Positions 50,814 through 59,027 of a stretch of 64,000 nt of DNA are shown here, piece by piece. The DNA is from Lachnospira rogosae (GTDB taxonomy: Bacteria; Bacillota; Clostridia; Lachnospirales; Lachnospiraceae). The position numbers were made by a program, and so were the translations under genes. Position 1 is the stretch's first letter. Each line of letters opens with the position of its first letter. The DNA is taken from positions 18,570 to 82,569 of the forward strand of contig NZ_JBBMER010000011.1 in the NCBI RefSeq assembly GCF_040096455.1, written 5' to 3'. The notes beneath the pieces are model-generated. The model was not told the origin of the DNA, ran no database searches, and saw only the letters and a list, made by a program, of their open reading frames with translations.

Positions 50814-51884
50814 ATGAAACTGAAAGACAGATTGGGTAAACACCCGGTGCTTATTATTACAACAATATGTGTAATATGTGTAGCTGTTATAGCAGGATTT
50901 ACAGCACATATAGAACTTCAAAGGTATGAGGACGGAATTCTTGATGTGTGTGCGACACAGCAGGATGCGTATGTACAGCTTGTTCTTGACCAGATTAATC
51001 TTAAGGATAATAGAAATGATGAGCAGATTATTAAGGAAATCCTTGAGACAATGGATGCCTCGTCTAACCATTACTGGACATTTTCAAAGGACCAGTCAAT
51101 GCTATTTGTAAAAGATATAACAGAAACTAATAAATATAAAGGCGTTACAGCTTCAACATATTATATGTCAGATAGTGCCAAGGAGTTCATAGATGGTCTT
51201 ATACAGAATAAGGTTGCGCATAAGACAATTAATATTAACGACAACGATTATATTGCCTCAGGAGTTCTGTTTGAATATAAGAATGAGCCATACAGATTAT
51301 GCCTGCTTACACAGAGGGGTGCACTTCTTGATAACAACAGTTATCTTGGTGTAAAGACACAGATGACTACATTATTCGTGGTACTTCTTCTGATTATTGT
51401 CTTAGTGCCAATGCTTATGGCTTATTATATAAGACATATGTTATTCAAAATGGACGTACAGAAGGATACAATCGATACGGTCAACAGACGACTTTCAAAG
51501 ATTAACCAGAAGCTTATGGAAAGCGACCTTCACGATACAAGAAATAATCTGTGGAAGCAGAAGGCTATTATTCCGTTTCTTGAAAAGATTACTAAGAGGG
51601 AGATATATCCGGTCACATTTATACATATCAAATGCAGGAATATTGAAAGCAGGGTTAAGTTTATAGAAAGAGCAGTATATATTCTTGATAAAAATGTTCT
51701 GAGATTTGAATATGGCAGGGCGGATCTTGTGCTTATATTTATTAAGATTGATGAAAAGCGTGCCCTGGACAAGATTAATATACTTGTAGATGATAATTCA
51801 TCAGTTGAGAACAGCCAGCTTGTTAATAATGAAGCTGATATTAGTAAACTTAAGGACAGATATAAACAGAGTAAGGCTGTATAA
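50814..51884 (+). CDS. two-helix membrane sensor-like protein with degenerate GGDEF-like domain
   Basis: 356 residues. TM1 lies at about 13-33 and TM2 at about 188-208; the 155 residues between them are predicted outside the cell, like a Cache-type sensor (Y-W-T-F-S-K-D-Q-S-M-L-F-V-K-D). After TM2 comes a short coiled coil and then about 110 residues starting L-H-D-T-R-N-N-L-W-K-Q-K, whose position and pattern recall L-T-G-L-x-N-R of GGDEF domains. The G-G-D-E-F signature is absent, so it cannot be an active cyclase. I infer a signalling or structural component of the XrtG system. A clear GGGAG ribosome site; 23 bases after the glycosyltransferase gene. Confidence 0.6.
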   Translation: MKLKDRLGKHPVLIITTICVICVAVIAGFTAHIELQRYEDGILDVCATQQDAYVQLVLDQINLKDNRNDEQIIKEILETMDASSNHYWTFSKDQSMLFVKDITETNKYKGVTASTYYMSDSAKEFIDGLIQNKVAHKTININDNDYIASGVLFEYKNEPYRLCLLTQRGALLDNNSYLGVKTQMTTLFVVLLLIIVLVPMLMAYYIRHMLFKMDVQKDTIDTVNRRLSKINQKLMESDLHDTRNNLWKQKAIIPFLEKITKREIYPVTFIHIKCRNIESRVKFIERAVYILDKNVLRFEYGRADLVLIFIKIDEKRALDKINILVDDNSSVENSQLVNNEADISKLKDRYKQSKAV

Positions 51885-51929
51885 ATACAGTGTATATGCT
51901 TAAAATATCAGACAGGAATGGAGATTAAT

Positions 51930-52394
51930 ATGGCAGTTAAGTTGTACAGGGAATATAGAATTAAATTTTACCTTAATATGAGGCATTACATAATTATTGA
52001 TGGCAAGAAGGGTGAAATACATCCACACACATGGGAGTTCGCTCTGGATATTAAGTTTGGAAGAAGCTCATTTGTTGAGTTTAATATATTCGAGAAGGGA
52101 ATTGCCAATTTCCTTGAAAAGTACCAGAATAAGGTGCTTAATGATGAAGAGCCTTTTGACAGCATAATGCCGACACTTGAGAATGTAACTGATTATTTTT
52201 CAAGTGAATTCTACAGGATAATTCATGATATCGGTGGAATGATGACAAGATTAGAGGCGAGCGAAACTCCTACAAGAAGTTATATTGTTAATATGGCAGA
52301 GCAGGAGGGAAATGCACAGATTAACGCAGATACAGAGAATATAATATTATCTGAGGTTATGGATGCAGTATTAGATGATTTAACAGAAGGATGA
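51930..52394 (+). CDS. 6-pyruvoyl-tetrahydropterin-synthase-related protein of the XrtG cluster
   Basis: 154 residues, soluble. The sequence fits the PTPS/QueD fold. His19 in N-M-R-H-Y and His31/His33 in E-I-H-P-H-T-W-E-F stand where the three zinc-binding histidines of PTPS stand, and P-T-L-E-N-V-T-D-Y matches the P-T-x-E-N segment. The catalytic Cys that normally precedes the H-G-H motif is missing, so it likely does not make a pterin. From memory TIGR03112 describes such PTPS-related proteins next to XrtG. Possible roles are binding of a small ligand or a structural part of the sorting machine. ATG 51930 follows GGAG. Its stop overlaps the next gene by four bases. Confidence 0.75.
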   Translation: MAVKLYREYRIKFYLNMRHYIIIDGKKGEIHPHTWEFALDIKFGRSSFVEFNIFEKGIANFLEKYQNKVLNDEEPFDSIMPTLENVTDYFSSEFYRIIHDIGGMMTRLEASETPTRSYIVNMAEQEGNAQINADTENIILSEVMDAVLDDLTEG

Positions 52395-54994
52395 TGGCTG
52401 TTATGAATAGAAATGATGTGAACAGGAAGACGTGGTATCTGTTAATTCTTATGCCAATAATATATCTGGCAGTGTCAGTGCTTGTTGTATTCTTAGTTAA
52501 GAATAATGGGGCATACCCTACAGGTTCAGATACTATGTATCATATATTCCGTGGAGATTATGTATACAATTCTATAAAGGAAGGCAGCTGGTATCCTATA
52601 TATAATTCTATGTGGTATAACGGCGTGGAGATTATGCGTTACTGGGCACCACTTACAGCATATTATATGGCATTATGCCAGATGATTGCAGGTGGAGGAC
52701 AGCTTGCAGGATACCTTATATTCGTGGGCTCAGTCTGCTTTTTTAACAGCATATTATGGCTTATAATAGGCAGGAAAATGAATAGGCCATATCTTGGTGC
52801 ATTTGTTGGACTTATATGGTTCTTTATGCCTAATAATCTGCTTGCATTGTTTGTTGAAGGTAATCTTGCAAGATCATTGTGTATGATATTTCTGCCTGTA
52901 TTCATATATGCGGTATGTGAATATCTGTCAGAGAGAAAGAGAATATATATTCCTATAATTATAGTTACATTCGCACTTATGGCAATGTGTCATCTTGGCT
53001 ATGCTGGTATGATTGCACTGGCAGTGCTTATATACTGCATAGTGTATATGTTCCAGCAAGGCAATAAGAGAGCGGTATTGGAAGTGATTGTCAGCATACT
53101 GCTTGGATTTATGGTTCTTGGAATATGGCTTGTTGCTTCGCTTAATGGAGGAATAACATCACTTGATAACTCAGAAAATATGGCTAACTTCTTTCAGAAG
53201 CTTGTTGTTACTCTTAATCCGCTTGATAGAATTAAGAGCAATAACTCCCATTTCTACTATGGGCTTGCAGCGTGCATAATAGCGGTATGCGGAATATTCC
53301 TTGGATATAAGAAGTCAAGAGCGGGATTTGTGACAGCGGTAGTCATTCTTGTATGCACTACTACAGCTATGTATCCGGTGTTAAGCCTTCTTCCGGGAAG
53401 CCAGTATCTTTGGATGTTAAGATTTATTTCCATAGCATTATGCTTTATATTGTACAGCTTTCTTAAGTGGGATACATTAAAGAAGCCGTTGGTGCTATTG
53501 ATGTGTGTTCTTCTTATAGCAGATATAGTGCCATCACTTACATTGATAACAGGCGGAAGTCTGTTTACAGAAGATAATAAAATATCTTTAAGTGGAATGT
53601 TCAGCCGGTATAATAGTACATCAGAGGATAATTCTTCTGATACATCGCTTATTGATGACATTTTATCATTAAATATGACAGATACAAGTGAGGCAGAGGA
53701 CAGGATTAATCATACACAGAACTATACACTTATATCAAAGGCACAGAGCATAACAGGACAGAGGCTTGCACTTATGGATGCGAGCAGTCTTGGAGCTATG
53801 GGTGCGTGGCTTACAGCAGACTGGAATAACGGAGTGCCGGCTGCATTTGGTGCGGGCTGGGAAGCGGCTAACACATCAACTAACATAGCCAATCTTAATA
53901 AGGCTATGGCTGAAAGCAGATTTTACTATATGTTTGACAGATGCGAGGAGCTTGGTAACGACACAGTTGTTGTAAGGCTTTCACAACTTAATAAATATAC
54001 AGGAACTCTTGATAAGCTTGATGAGGCGGCAAATGCTGTGGGTTATAAGCTTGTTGACTACAATGGTGATTACAGGCTTTATCATCTTGATGTTAATGGT
54101 AACTGGGGAACTATAAGCACTTATGAAGCTATAGGAATAGGAAGTGGTGCTTCAGGAATTTCTTTAAGATTTCCAGCGGTAGAAGAAACGGACTCTTATA
54201 ATCTTGATGATTATACATTTGAGCAGTTATCGCAGTATAAAGAGATATTCCTTGACGGCTTTACTTATAATGATAAAGAGGCGGCAGAGGAGCTTATTAT
54301 AAGACTTAGTGAGGCAGGGGTTAAGATTATAATCTCAGCAGACTCCATTCCGCAGGATAAGAGAACCCATACACAGACATTTCTTGGAGTTACCTGTAAT
54401 GCGGTTAAGTTCGAGAATGGTTATCCAGAGATGAATACAAGAATTGGGCGTGTATATACAGATATGTTCCCACAGGGACACACTGAGTGGAATACTGTAT
54501 ATCTTGATGGACTTGATACTTCTTACGGAAGTGTTGACGATAATGGACTGAGTCTTGATTTCTATGGAACAGTTAAGAATGATAATATAATAATGTGTGG
54601 TCTTGGCATTATGAATTTCTACAGTATGACAGGTGATAAGACAGTTGGAAGACTGCTTGAGAATATGTCAGGTCTTACACAGGAAACATTGCCACAAAGA
54701 AAGATATTTCCTCTTACAATTGATTATACAGGCAGCACGATTACAATAACATCTAATGAGGATAATGTTAACACTGCACTTGCTTATCACGACATATTCA
54801 GCACAGCACAGAATATTGAAAAAAAGAATAATCTTATGTATATACAGAAAGGTACAACAGTTATTAATATTAAAGTGCCTTATGTATGGCAGGGAGCAAT
54901 TGTCAGCATAGCAGGAATTATCCTGTCAGTTGTATGGGTGATTGCGCTTGGAAAGACAGGAAAGTCAGGGAAGAATAAGAATGAGAATATTTGA
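52391..54994 (+). CDS. large PTPS-related membrane protein of the XrtG cluster
   Basis: 867 residues. The N-terminal 410 residues hold about eleven to twelve transmembrane helices with the family segment Y-P-I-Y-N-S-M-W-Y-N-G-V-E-I-M-R-Y-W-A-P, resembling polyisoprenyl-phosphate-sugar-type (GT-C fold) glycosyltransferases such as those in Pfam PTPS_related. The next 420 residues are extracellular, with a region like a class I glutamine-amidotransferase fold (K-E-I-F-L-D-G-F-T-Y...G-V-K-I-I-I-S-A-D). A last helix near 845 is followed by a basic tail. It may transfer a lipid-linked sugar to the sorted protein. Starts at 52391 or 52403 are possible; AGAAGG precedes both. Its end overlaps tatD by 14 bases. 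Confidence 0.75.
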   Translation: MMAVMNRNDVNRKTWYLLILMPIIYLAVSVLVVFLVKNNGAYPTGSDTMYHIFRGDYVYNSIKEGSWYPIYNSMWYNGVEIMRYWAPLTAYYMALCQMIAGGGQLAGYLIFVGSVCFFNSILWLIIGRKMNRPYLGAFVGLIWFFMPNNLLALFVEGNLARSLCMIFLPVFIYAVCEYLSERKRIYIPIIIVTFALMAMCHLGYAGMIALAVLIYCIVYMFQQGNKRAVLEVIVSILLGFMVLGIWLVASLNGGITSLDNSENMANFFQKLVVTLNPLDRIKSNNSHFYYGLAACIIAVCGIFLGYKKSRAGFVTAVVILVCTTTAMYPVLSLLPGSQYLWMLRFISIALCFILYSFLKWDTLKKPLVLLMCVLLIADIVPSLTLITGGSLFTEDNKISLSGMFSRYNSTSEDNSSDTSLIDDILSLNMTDTSEAEDRINHTQNYTLISKAQSITGQRLALMDASSLGAMGAWLTADWNNGVPAAFGAGWEAANTSTNIANLNKAMAESRFYYMFDRCEELGNDTVVVRLSQLNKYTGTLDKLDEAANAVGYKLVDYNGDYRLYHLDVNGNWGTISTYEAIGIGSGASGISLRFPAVEETDSYNLDDYTFEQLSQYKEIFLDGFTYNDKEAAEELIIRLSEAGVKIIISADSIPQDKRTHTQTFLGVTCNAVKFENGYPEMNTRIGRVYTDMFPQGHTEWNTVYLDGLDTSYGSVDDNGLSLDFYGTVKNDNIIMCGLGIMNFYSMTGDKTVGRLLENMSGLTQETLPQRKIFPLTIDYTGSTITITSNEDNVNTALAYHDIFSTAQNIEKKNNLMYIQKGTTVINIKVPYVWQGAIVSIAGIILSVVWVIALGKTGKSGKNKNENI

Positions 54995-55757
54995 TACACA
55001 CGCACATTATGATGATGAAGCATTTGATGTGGACAGGGACGAACTGCTTAATAAGCTTTTATCTACAGACATTGATACTATTGTAAATGTCGGTGCAAGC
55101 ATAGAAGGGTGCAGGAAGACTTTAAATCTTGCGAAGCAGTATAAGAATATATATGCGGCTATAGGCGTTCACCCAGATGATTATGACAAACTTAATGAGG
55201 ATATTATAAGCTGGCTTAAGGAAGAAGCACTAAGCAATCCGAAGGTTGTTGCAATAGGTGAGATTGGACTTGATTATTATTATGATGAGCCAGAGAGGGC
55301 AGTACAGCTTAAATGGTTTGAAAGGCAGTTACAGATGGCTGTTGAAGTTAATAAGCCAGTGATTATACATTCCAGAGAAGCCTGTGCGGACACAATTAAC
55401 ATTTTAAAAAATGGAAATGCGGACAGGATAGGTGGAATAATACACTGTTATTCATATACTAAGGAGTCGGTCAAGACATTTTACGATATGAACTTCTACT
55501 TTGGAATAGGCGGCGTGCTTACCTTTAAGAATGCAAGAAAGCTTGTTGAGGCGGCGGAGGTTATACCAATGGAGCGCATATTATTAGAAACAGACTGCCC
55601 ATATCTTGCACCAGTTCCTAACAGGGGCAAAAGAAATGACAGCAGTAATATAAGATATGTCATAGAAAAGCTGGCAGAAATCAAGAAAATGTCTTATGAT
55701 GAGATAGTGGACATTACTAATAACAATGCGAGAAGGTTATTCTTTAAAGAGGCATAA
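54981..55757 (+). CDS. tatD: TatD family metal-dependent hydrolase (DNase)
   Basis: 258 residues. TatD proteins are metal-dependent exonucleases of the amidohydrolase superfamily. The metal ligands are clear: D-T-H-A-H-Y near the start, G-E-I-G-L-D-Y, V-I-I-H-S-R-E-A, I-H-C-Y-S and L-E-T-D-C-P-Y. Length is typical. ATG 54981 is chosen since the product then begins M-R-I-F-D-T-H-A-H; it lies inside the end of the upstream gene, so it may be co-transcribed with the XrtG operon. In many Firmicutes tatD follows metG and precedes rnmV-rsmA; here rnmV is absent and rsmA follows directly. Confidence 0.95.
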   Translation: MRIFDTHAHYDDEAFDVDRDELLNKLLSTDIDTIVNVGASIEGCRKTLNLAKQYKNIYAAIGVHPDDYDKLNEDIISWLKEEALSNPKVVAIGEIGLDYYYDEPERAVQLKWFERQLQMAVEVNKPVIIHSREACADTINILKNGNADRIGGIIHCYSYTKESVKTFYDMNFYFGIGGVLTFKNARKLVEAAEVIPMERILLETDCPYLAPVPNRGKRNDSSNIRYVIEKLAEIKKMSYDEIVDITNNNARRLFFKEA

Positions 55758-55798
55758 CATATTCGTCAATCAGTAATTATAAGAATGGAGATTATACA

Positions 55799-56689
55799 GT
55801 GGATAATAAATACGCACACGTTATGCACCTTGGCAATCCGACTAATACAATCGCGGTGCTTAACAGATACGGTTTTAATTTTCAGAAGAAGTTCGGTCAG
55901 AACTTTCTTATAGATGAAAATGTAGTTGAAAAGATTGTGAGGGAAGCCGGAGTTACGAAGGATGATTTCGTGCTTGAGGTAGGACCGGGTATTGGAACTA
56001 TGACACAGATACTCTGCGAGAATGCAAGAGAGGTTGTAGCTGTCGAGATTGATAAGAAGCTTATACCAATTCTTACAGAGGATACACTGTCGTGGTATGA
56101 TAACGTAACAGTTATCAATGAGGATATATTAAAGCTTAATATTAAGGAACTTGCAGACAAGAAAAATGGTGGTAAGCCAATAAAGGTTGTTGCTAACCTT
56201 CCTTACTACATAACAACTCCTATTATTATGGGACTTTTTGAGAGTGGTGTGCCTTTGGACAGCATAACTATTATGGTTCAGAAGGAAGTGGCAGACCGTA
56301 TGCAGGTAGGTCCGGGAACTAAAGATTACGGTGCACTTTCATTAGCAGTGCAGTATTATGCCAGACCTAAGATTGTGCTTAATGTTCCAGCAAGCTGTTT
56401 TATGCCACGTCCAAATGTAGACTCAGCGGTAATAAAGCTTGAAAGATACCAGAAGCCTCCAGTTGAAGTGCTTGATGAACATCTTATGTTCAAGATAATA
56501 AGAGCTTCATTTAACCAAAGAAGAAAGACTATGATGAACAGCGTGGGTAATAGCGGTGAAGTCAATGTATCCAAAGAGGAACTGCTTAAAGCATTAGAAC
56601 AGTGTGGATTTTCTGCTACAATAAGAGGAGAAGCACTCACATTAGAGCAGTTCGCAGCTCTTACTAATGCGATAATTAATAACAGATAA
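55799..56689 (+). CDS. rsmA: 16S rRNA (adenine-N6,N6)-dimethyltransferase RsmA (KsgA)
   Basis: Dimethylates A1518 and A1519 near the 3' end of 16S rRNA. It has 296 residues. Typical elements are K-K-F-G-Q-N-F-L-I-D near the start, the SAM loop E-V-G-P-G-I-G-T-M-T, V-E-I-D-K, and the catalytic N-L-P-Y-Y-I-T-T-P. The C-terminal part has F-M-P-R-P-N-V-D-S-A-V and F-N-Q-R-R-K-T. It starts at GTG 55799 with GGAG eight bases upstream, since no ATG fits. It lies 41 bases after tatD, probably in the same operon. A strong terminator hairpin follows. Confidence 0.96.
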   Translation: MDNKYAHVMHLGNPTNTIAVLNRYGFNFQKKFGQNFLIDENVVEKIVREAGVTKDDFVLEVGPGIGTMTQILCENAREVVAVEIDKKLIPILTEDTLSWYDNVTVINEDILKLNIKELADKKNGGKPIKVVANLPYYITTPIIMGLFESGVPLDSITIMVQKEVADRMQVGPGTKDYGALSLAVQYYARPKIVLNVPASCFMPRPNVDSAVIKLERYQKPPVEVLDEHLMFKIIRASFNQRRKTMMNSVGNSGEVNVSKEELLKALEQCGFSATIRGEALTLEQFAALTNAIINNR

Positions 56690-56721
56690 CAGACAGCACA
56701 TAATTAAGGCAATGAATATTT

Positions 56722-56777
56722 ACCTCCCTTAGGACATAAGATTGATTAGTTAATCTTATGTCCTAAGGGAGGTTTTA
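56722..56777 (+). terminator. Terminator whose right arm contains the next gene's ribosome site
   Basis: Perfect 22-base arms at 56722-56743 and 56752-56773, an 8-base loop, then TTTTAAAA and the ATG of the next gene at 56780. The right arm ends AAGGGAGG, the Shine-Dalgarno of that gene. A message reading through from rsmA would fold and hide the ribosome site. A transcript starting within the hairpin would leave it free. This looks like a combined terminator and translation block. Confidence 0.82.
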
Positions 56778-56779
56778 AA

Positions 56780-57868
56780 ATGGCTGATTATCAACGTTTT
56801 GTGTCATATATCTATTCATATCCGGGTGGAGTTAAGGATAAGAATGTAGGCTTTGCAAAGGTTGAAGTTGTCAGGGGAGAAATCCGGTTAAATATTAATC
56901 TAAGGGGTGTATATACTGATACTCCGGAACTATTCGGGGTGTATCTGTTATTCGCAGGTTATAACAGTGGTGAATACCAGCTTTTAAAGGCTGGCGACTG
57001 TATGGTGCAGAATGGTATGGCTGTGTACAAGGGCATATTTAATTCGTCCAACATTGATAGTACAGGGTACGCATTTTCTGACATATGCGGCATTGGAATA
57101 GCCAATCAGGCGGATGCATTCTATATGATGTTCTCAATGTGGAAAGATGAGAGCATTAATACACAAAAAATCCACTTCGTTGACAAAGAAATGTTGATTA
57201 ATGAAAGAAAAAGAGCTTCTGTTGTTGATAATTTCAAAGATAGTACCAATAAACCAGACAATGCCAGCCATAACGTAGCAGTGGATAATAATGCACCAGA
57301 AAATGCTAATGCTTTGCAGAATATGAATGGAACAGTCAGTGCAGCACAGTCAGACAGTAATACAGCATACACCAATGGATGTATGATACAGGAGGATAAG
57401 GATGTTGCAATTATGCAGGCGGAGACTTTGGATAACTGCACCGGTCAGGGTAATAAGATAATGGAAAGTGATAATGATAAGTCAAAAAGAAAAAAAGCAA
57501 AGACCAGCTTTGACAAAAAAGTCGATAAATTATTGTATGCAAAGCCTGATTATATTGACGCATTTGATGATGACTATCTGTACGACTGCGTAGAGGTGTC
57601 AACAGAGGTGCTTAAAGAGCTGTTGTCCATAGAGAATGACATAATAAATAACAGTTTTTTAATACACGGATATTATAATTTCCGGCATCTTTTGTTTGGC
57701 AGGGTGTGTGAAAATGAGAATAACACACATTATTTTATTGGCGTGCCGGGAATGTACTGCAACAGGGAGAGGTATATGGCTTCAATGTTTGGCTTTAACA
57801 ATTTTAAGAAAAGCCATAGAAGCGATTATTCTAATCCATATTTTGGATACTGGTATCAGGAGATATAG
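56780..57868 (+). CDS. conserved protein of unknown function, 362 residues
   Basis: No signal peptide or membrane helix. The N-terminal 135 residues are beta-rich (M-A-D-Y-Q-R-F-V-S-Y-I-Y-S-Y...G-F-A-K-V-E-V-R-G-E-I-R-L-N-I-N-L-R-G-V), like proteins seen in Lachnospiraceae. A long Asn/Asp/Ser-rich linker (about 150-245) follows, then a C-terminal domain with Y-N-F-R-H-L-L-F-G and G-V-P-G-M-Y-C-N-R-E-R-Y-M-A-S-M-F-G-F-N-N-F-K...Y-F-G-Y-W-Y, which may match DUF6128 from memory. Function unknown. Its ribosome site lies inside a terminator hairpin. Its end overlaps the convergent acetyltransferase by 13 bases. Confidence 0.7.
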   Translation: MADYQRFVSYIYSYPGGVKDKNVGFAKVEVVRGEIRLNINLRGVYTDTPELFGVYLLFAGYNSGEYQLLKAGDCMVQNGMAVYKGIFNSSNIDSTGYAFSDICGIGIANQADAFYMMFSMWKDESINTQKIHFVDKEMLINERKRASVVDNFKDSTNKPDNASHNVAVDNNAPENANALQNMNGTVSAAQSDSNTAYTNGCMIQEDKDVAIMQAETLDNCTGQGNKIMESDNDKSKRKKAKTSFDKKVDKLLYAKPDYIDAFDDDYLYDCVEVSTEVLKELLSIENDIINNSFLIHGYYNFRHLLFGRVCENENNTHYFIGVPGMYCNRERYMASMFGFNNFKKSHRSDYSNPYFGYWYQEI

Positions 57869-58398
57869 ACAAAACGTCTGTGATCCTGCCATTTGCCGTT
57901 AAGCTTTACATAAGAATGTGCAATGCCTTCATCAATAAATGACATTTTGTCCATAAGGTGGAGTGAAATCTTATTGTCAGGATGAATGTAACATTCTGTG
58001 CGGTGGATACCTAAATCGGGAATTACCACATCAAGCATATGGGCAATCATAAGGGAAGCAAGCCCTTTGCCGCGGTTAAGACGGTCTATTTTATATCCCA
58101 TATTAGCAGATGGTGATGAGCCTCTGTTGATGTGGGATAAAGAAATAGTTCCGATAATGTAGTCGGGATTGTCATTAGATACAAGAAAAAATCTTACAAA
58201 ATGTAAAGACATAAGAGCTTTGTTCTCAGCATTGAGCATATTCTTGATGAATTCTTCTGTATAGAAAGCTTCTGGCTTATCACTTTCATATATATCAAAA
58301 TCGTTGCGGTTTCTGTAATAGAAATCCAGAACATCAAGGCTTTTATCACAGCCTAATACTTTAAGCGTGTAATCTCCAAGACTGTATCTTACGTTCAT
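57856..58398 (-). CDS. GNAT-family N-acetyltransferase (RimJ/RimL-like)
   Basis: 180 residues. It has the GNAT acetyl-CoA-binding pattern: an N-terminal strand-helix region, Y-I-I-G-T-I-S-L-S-H-I-N, M-G-Y-K-I-D-R-L-N-R-G-K-G-L-A-S-L-M-I with the R/Q-x-x-G-x-G/A-like motif, and N-K-I-S-L-H-L-M-D-K-M-S-F-I-D-E-G near the end, as in RimJ/RimL-type enzymes. The acceptor (ribosomal protein, antibiotic or small molecule) is unknown. ATG 58398 follows TGGAGGA; a longer frame has no site. It is followed on the same strand by nothing co-directional within the window and overlaps the convergent unknown gene. Confidence 0.88.
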   Translation of the reverse strand: MNVRYSLGDYTLKVLGCDKSLDVLDFYYRNRNDFDIYESDKPEAFYTEEFIKNMLNAENKALMSLHFVRFFLVSNDNPDYIIGTISLSHINRGSSPSANMGYKIDRLNRGKGLASLMIAHMLDVVIPDLGIHRTECYIHPDNKISLHLMDKMSFIDEGIAHSYVKLNGKWQDHRRFVYIS

Positions 58399-58456
58399 AG
58401 GTAGTCCTCCAGGCGTTAAATGCACTTTAAATAATTATGTTAAGGTATTCCTTGAA

Positions 58457-59002
58457 TTAACGGTTAATAAATCCCTGATTGTTATCTGCGTCAGAGCTTT
58501 CAGCAAGTGCCTTTTCTTTGAGTATTTTTTTCTTCTCGCGCAGTTCCTTAAAGAAGGAGCTTAGCATAGTTGAACACTGTTCTTCGCATACGCCCCTTAC
58601 AACCTCAGCCTGATGATTAAATTGTGGCATTTGCAAAATGTTAAGAACAGAACCGGCACAGCCAGCCTTAGAATTCATTGAACCGATAACTACACGTGGA
58701 ATTCTTGCTTGAATAATAGCGCCGGCACACATCTGGCAGGGCTCTAATGTTACATACAGTGTACAGCCTTCAAGTCTCCAGTCCTGCATATAACGGCTTG
58801 CTTTTTTAATTGCGGTTATCTCAGCGTGTCCAAGTGTAGTCTTGTCGGTATTACGTCTGTTATATCCTCTGCCAATAATCTTACCATCATACACGATAAC
58901 ACACCCGATAGGCACTTCATTAATCTTAGCCGCTTTCTTCGCCTGTCCAATCGCCAGTTTCATAAAATGAATATCCATATTGTCAAATTCGTCATTAACC
59001 AT
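58457..59002 (-). CDS. tadA: tRNA adenosine(34) deaminase TadA
   Basis: Converts A34 to inosine in tRNA-Arg(ACG). The 181-residue protein has the zinc deaminase motifs G-H-A-E-I (about 66) and P-C-Q-M-C-A-G-A (about 97-104), with catalytic Glu in H-A-E. The C-terminus is longer than E. coli TadA, with a Lys-rich helix and a polar tail. ATG 59002 follows GGTGG; an in-frame GTG 12 bases earlier is possible. In Firmicutes tadA is usually beside the SRP RNA and dnaX; here an ABC operon and a GGDEF gene lie between. An array of repeat modules lies upstream on the same strand. Confidence 0.94.
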   Translation of the reverse strand: MVNDEFDNMDIHFMKLAIGQAKKAAKINEVPIGCVIVYDGKIIGRGYNRRNTDKTTLGHAEITAIKKASRYMQDWRLEGCTLYVTLEPCQMCAGAIIQARIPRVVIGSMNSKAGCAGSVLNILQMPQFNHQAEVVRGVCEEQCSTMLSSFFKELREKKKILKEKALAESSDADNNQGFINR

Positions 59003-59027
59003 AAAATCCACCAAAATCCGATCTAAA

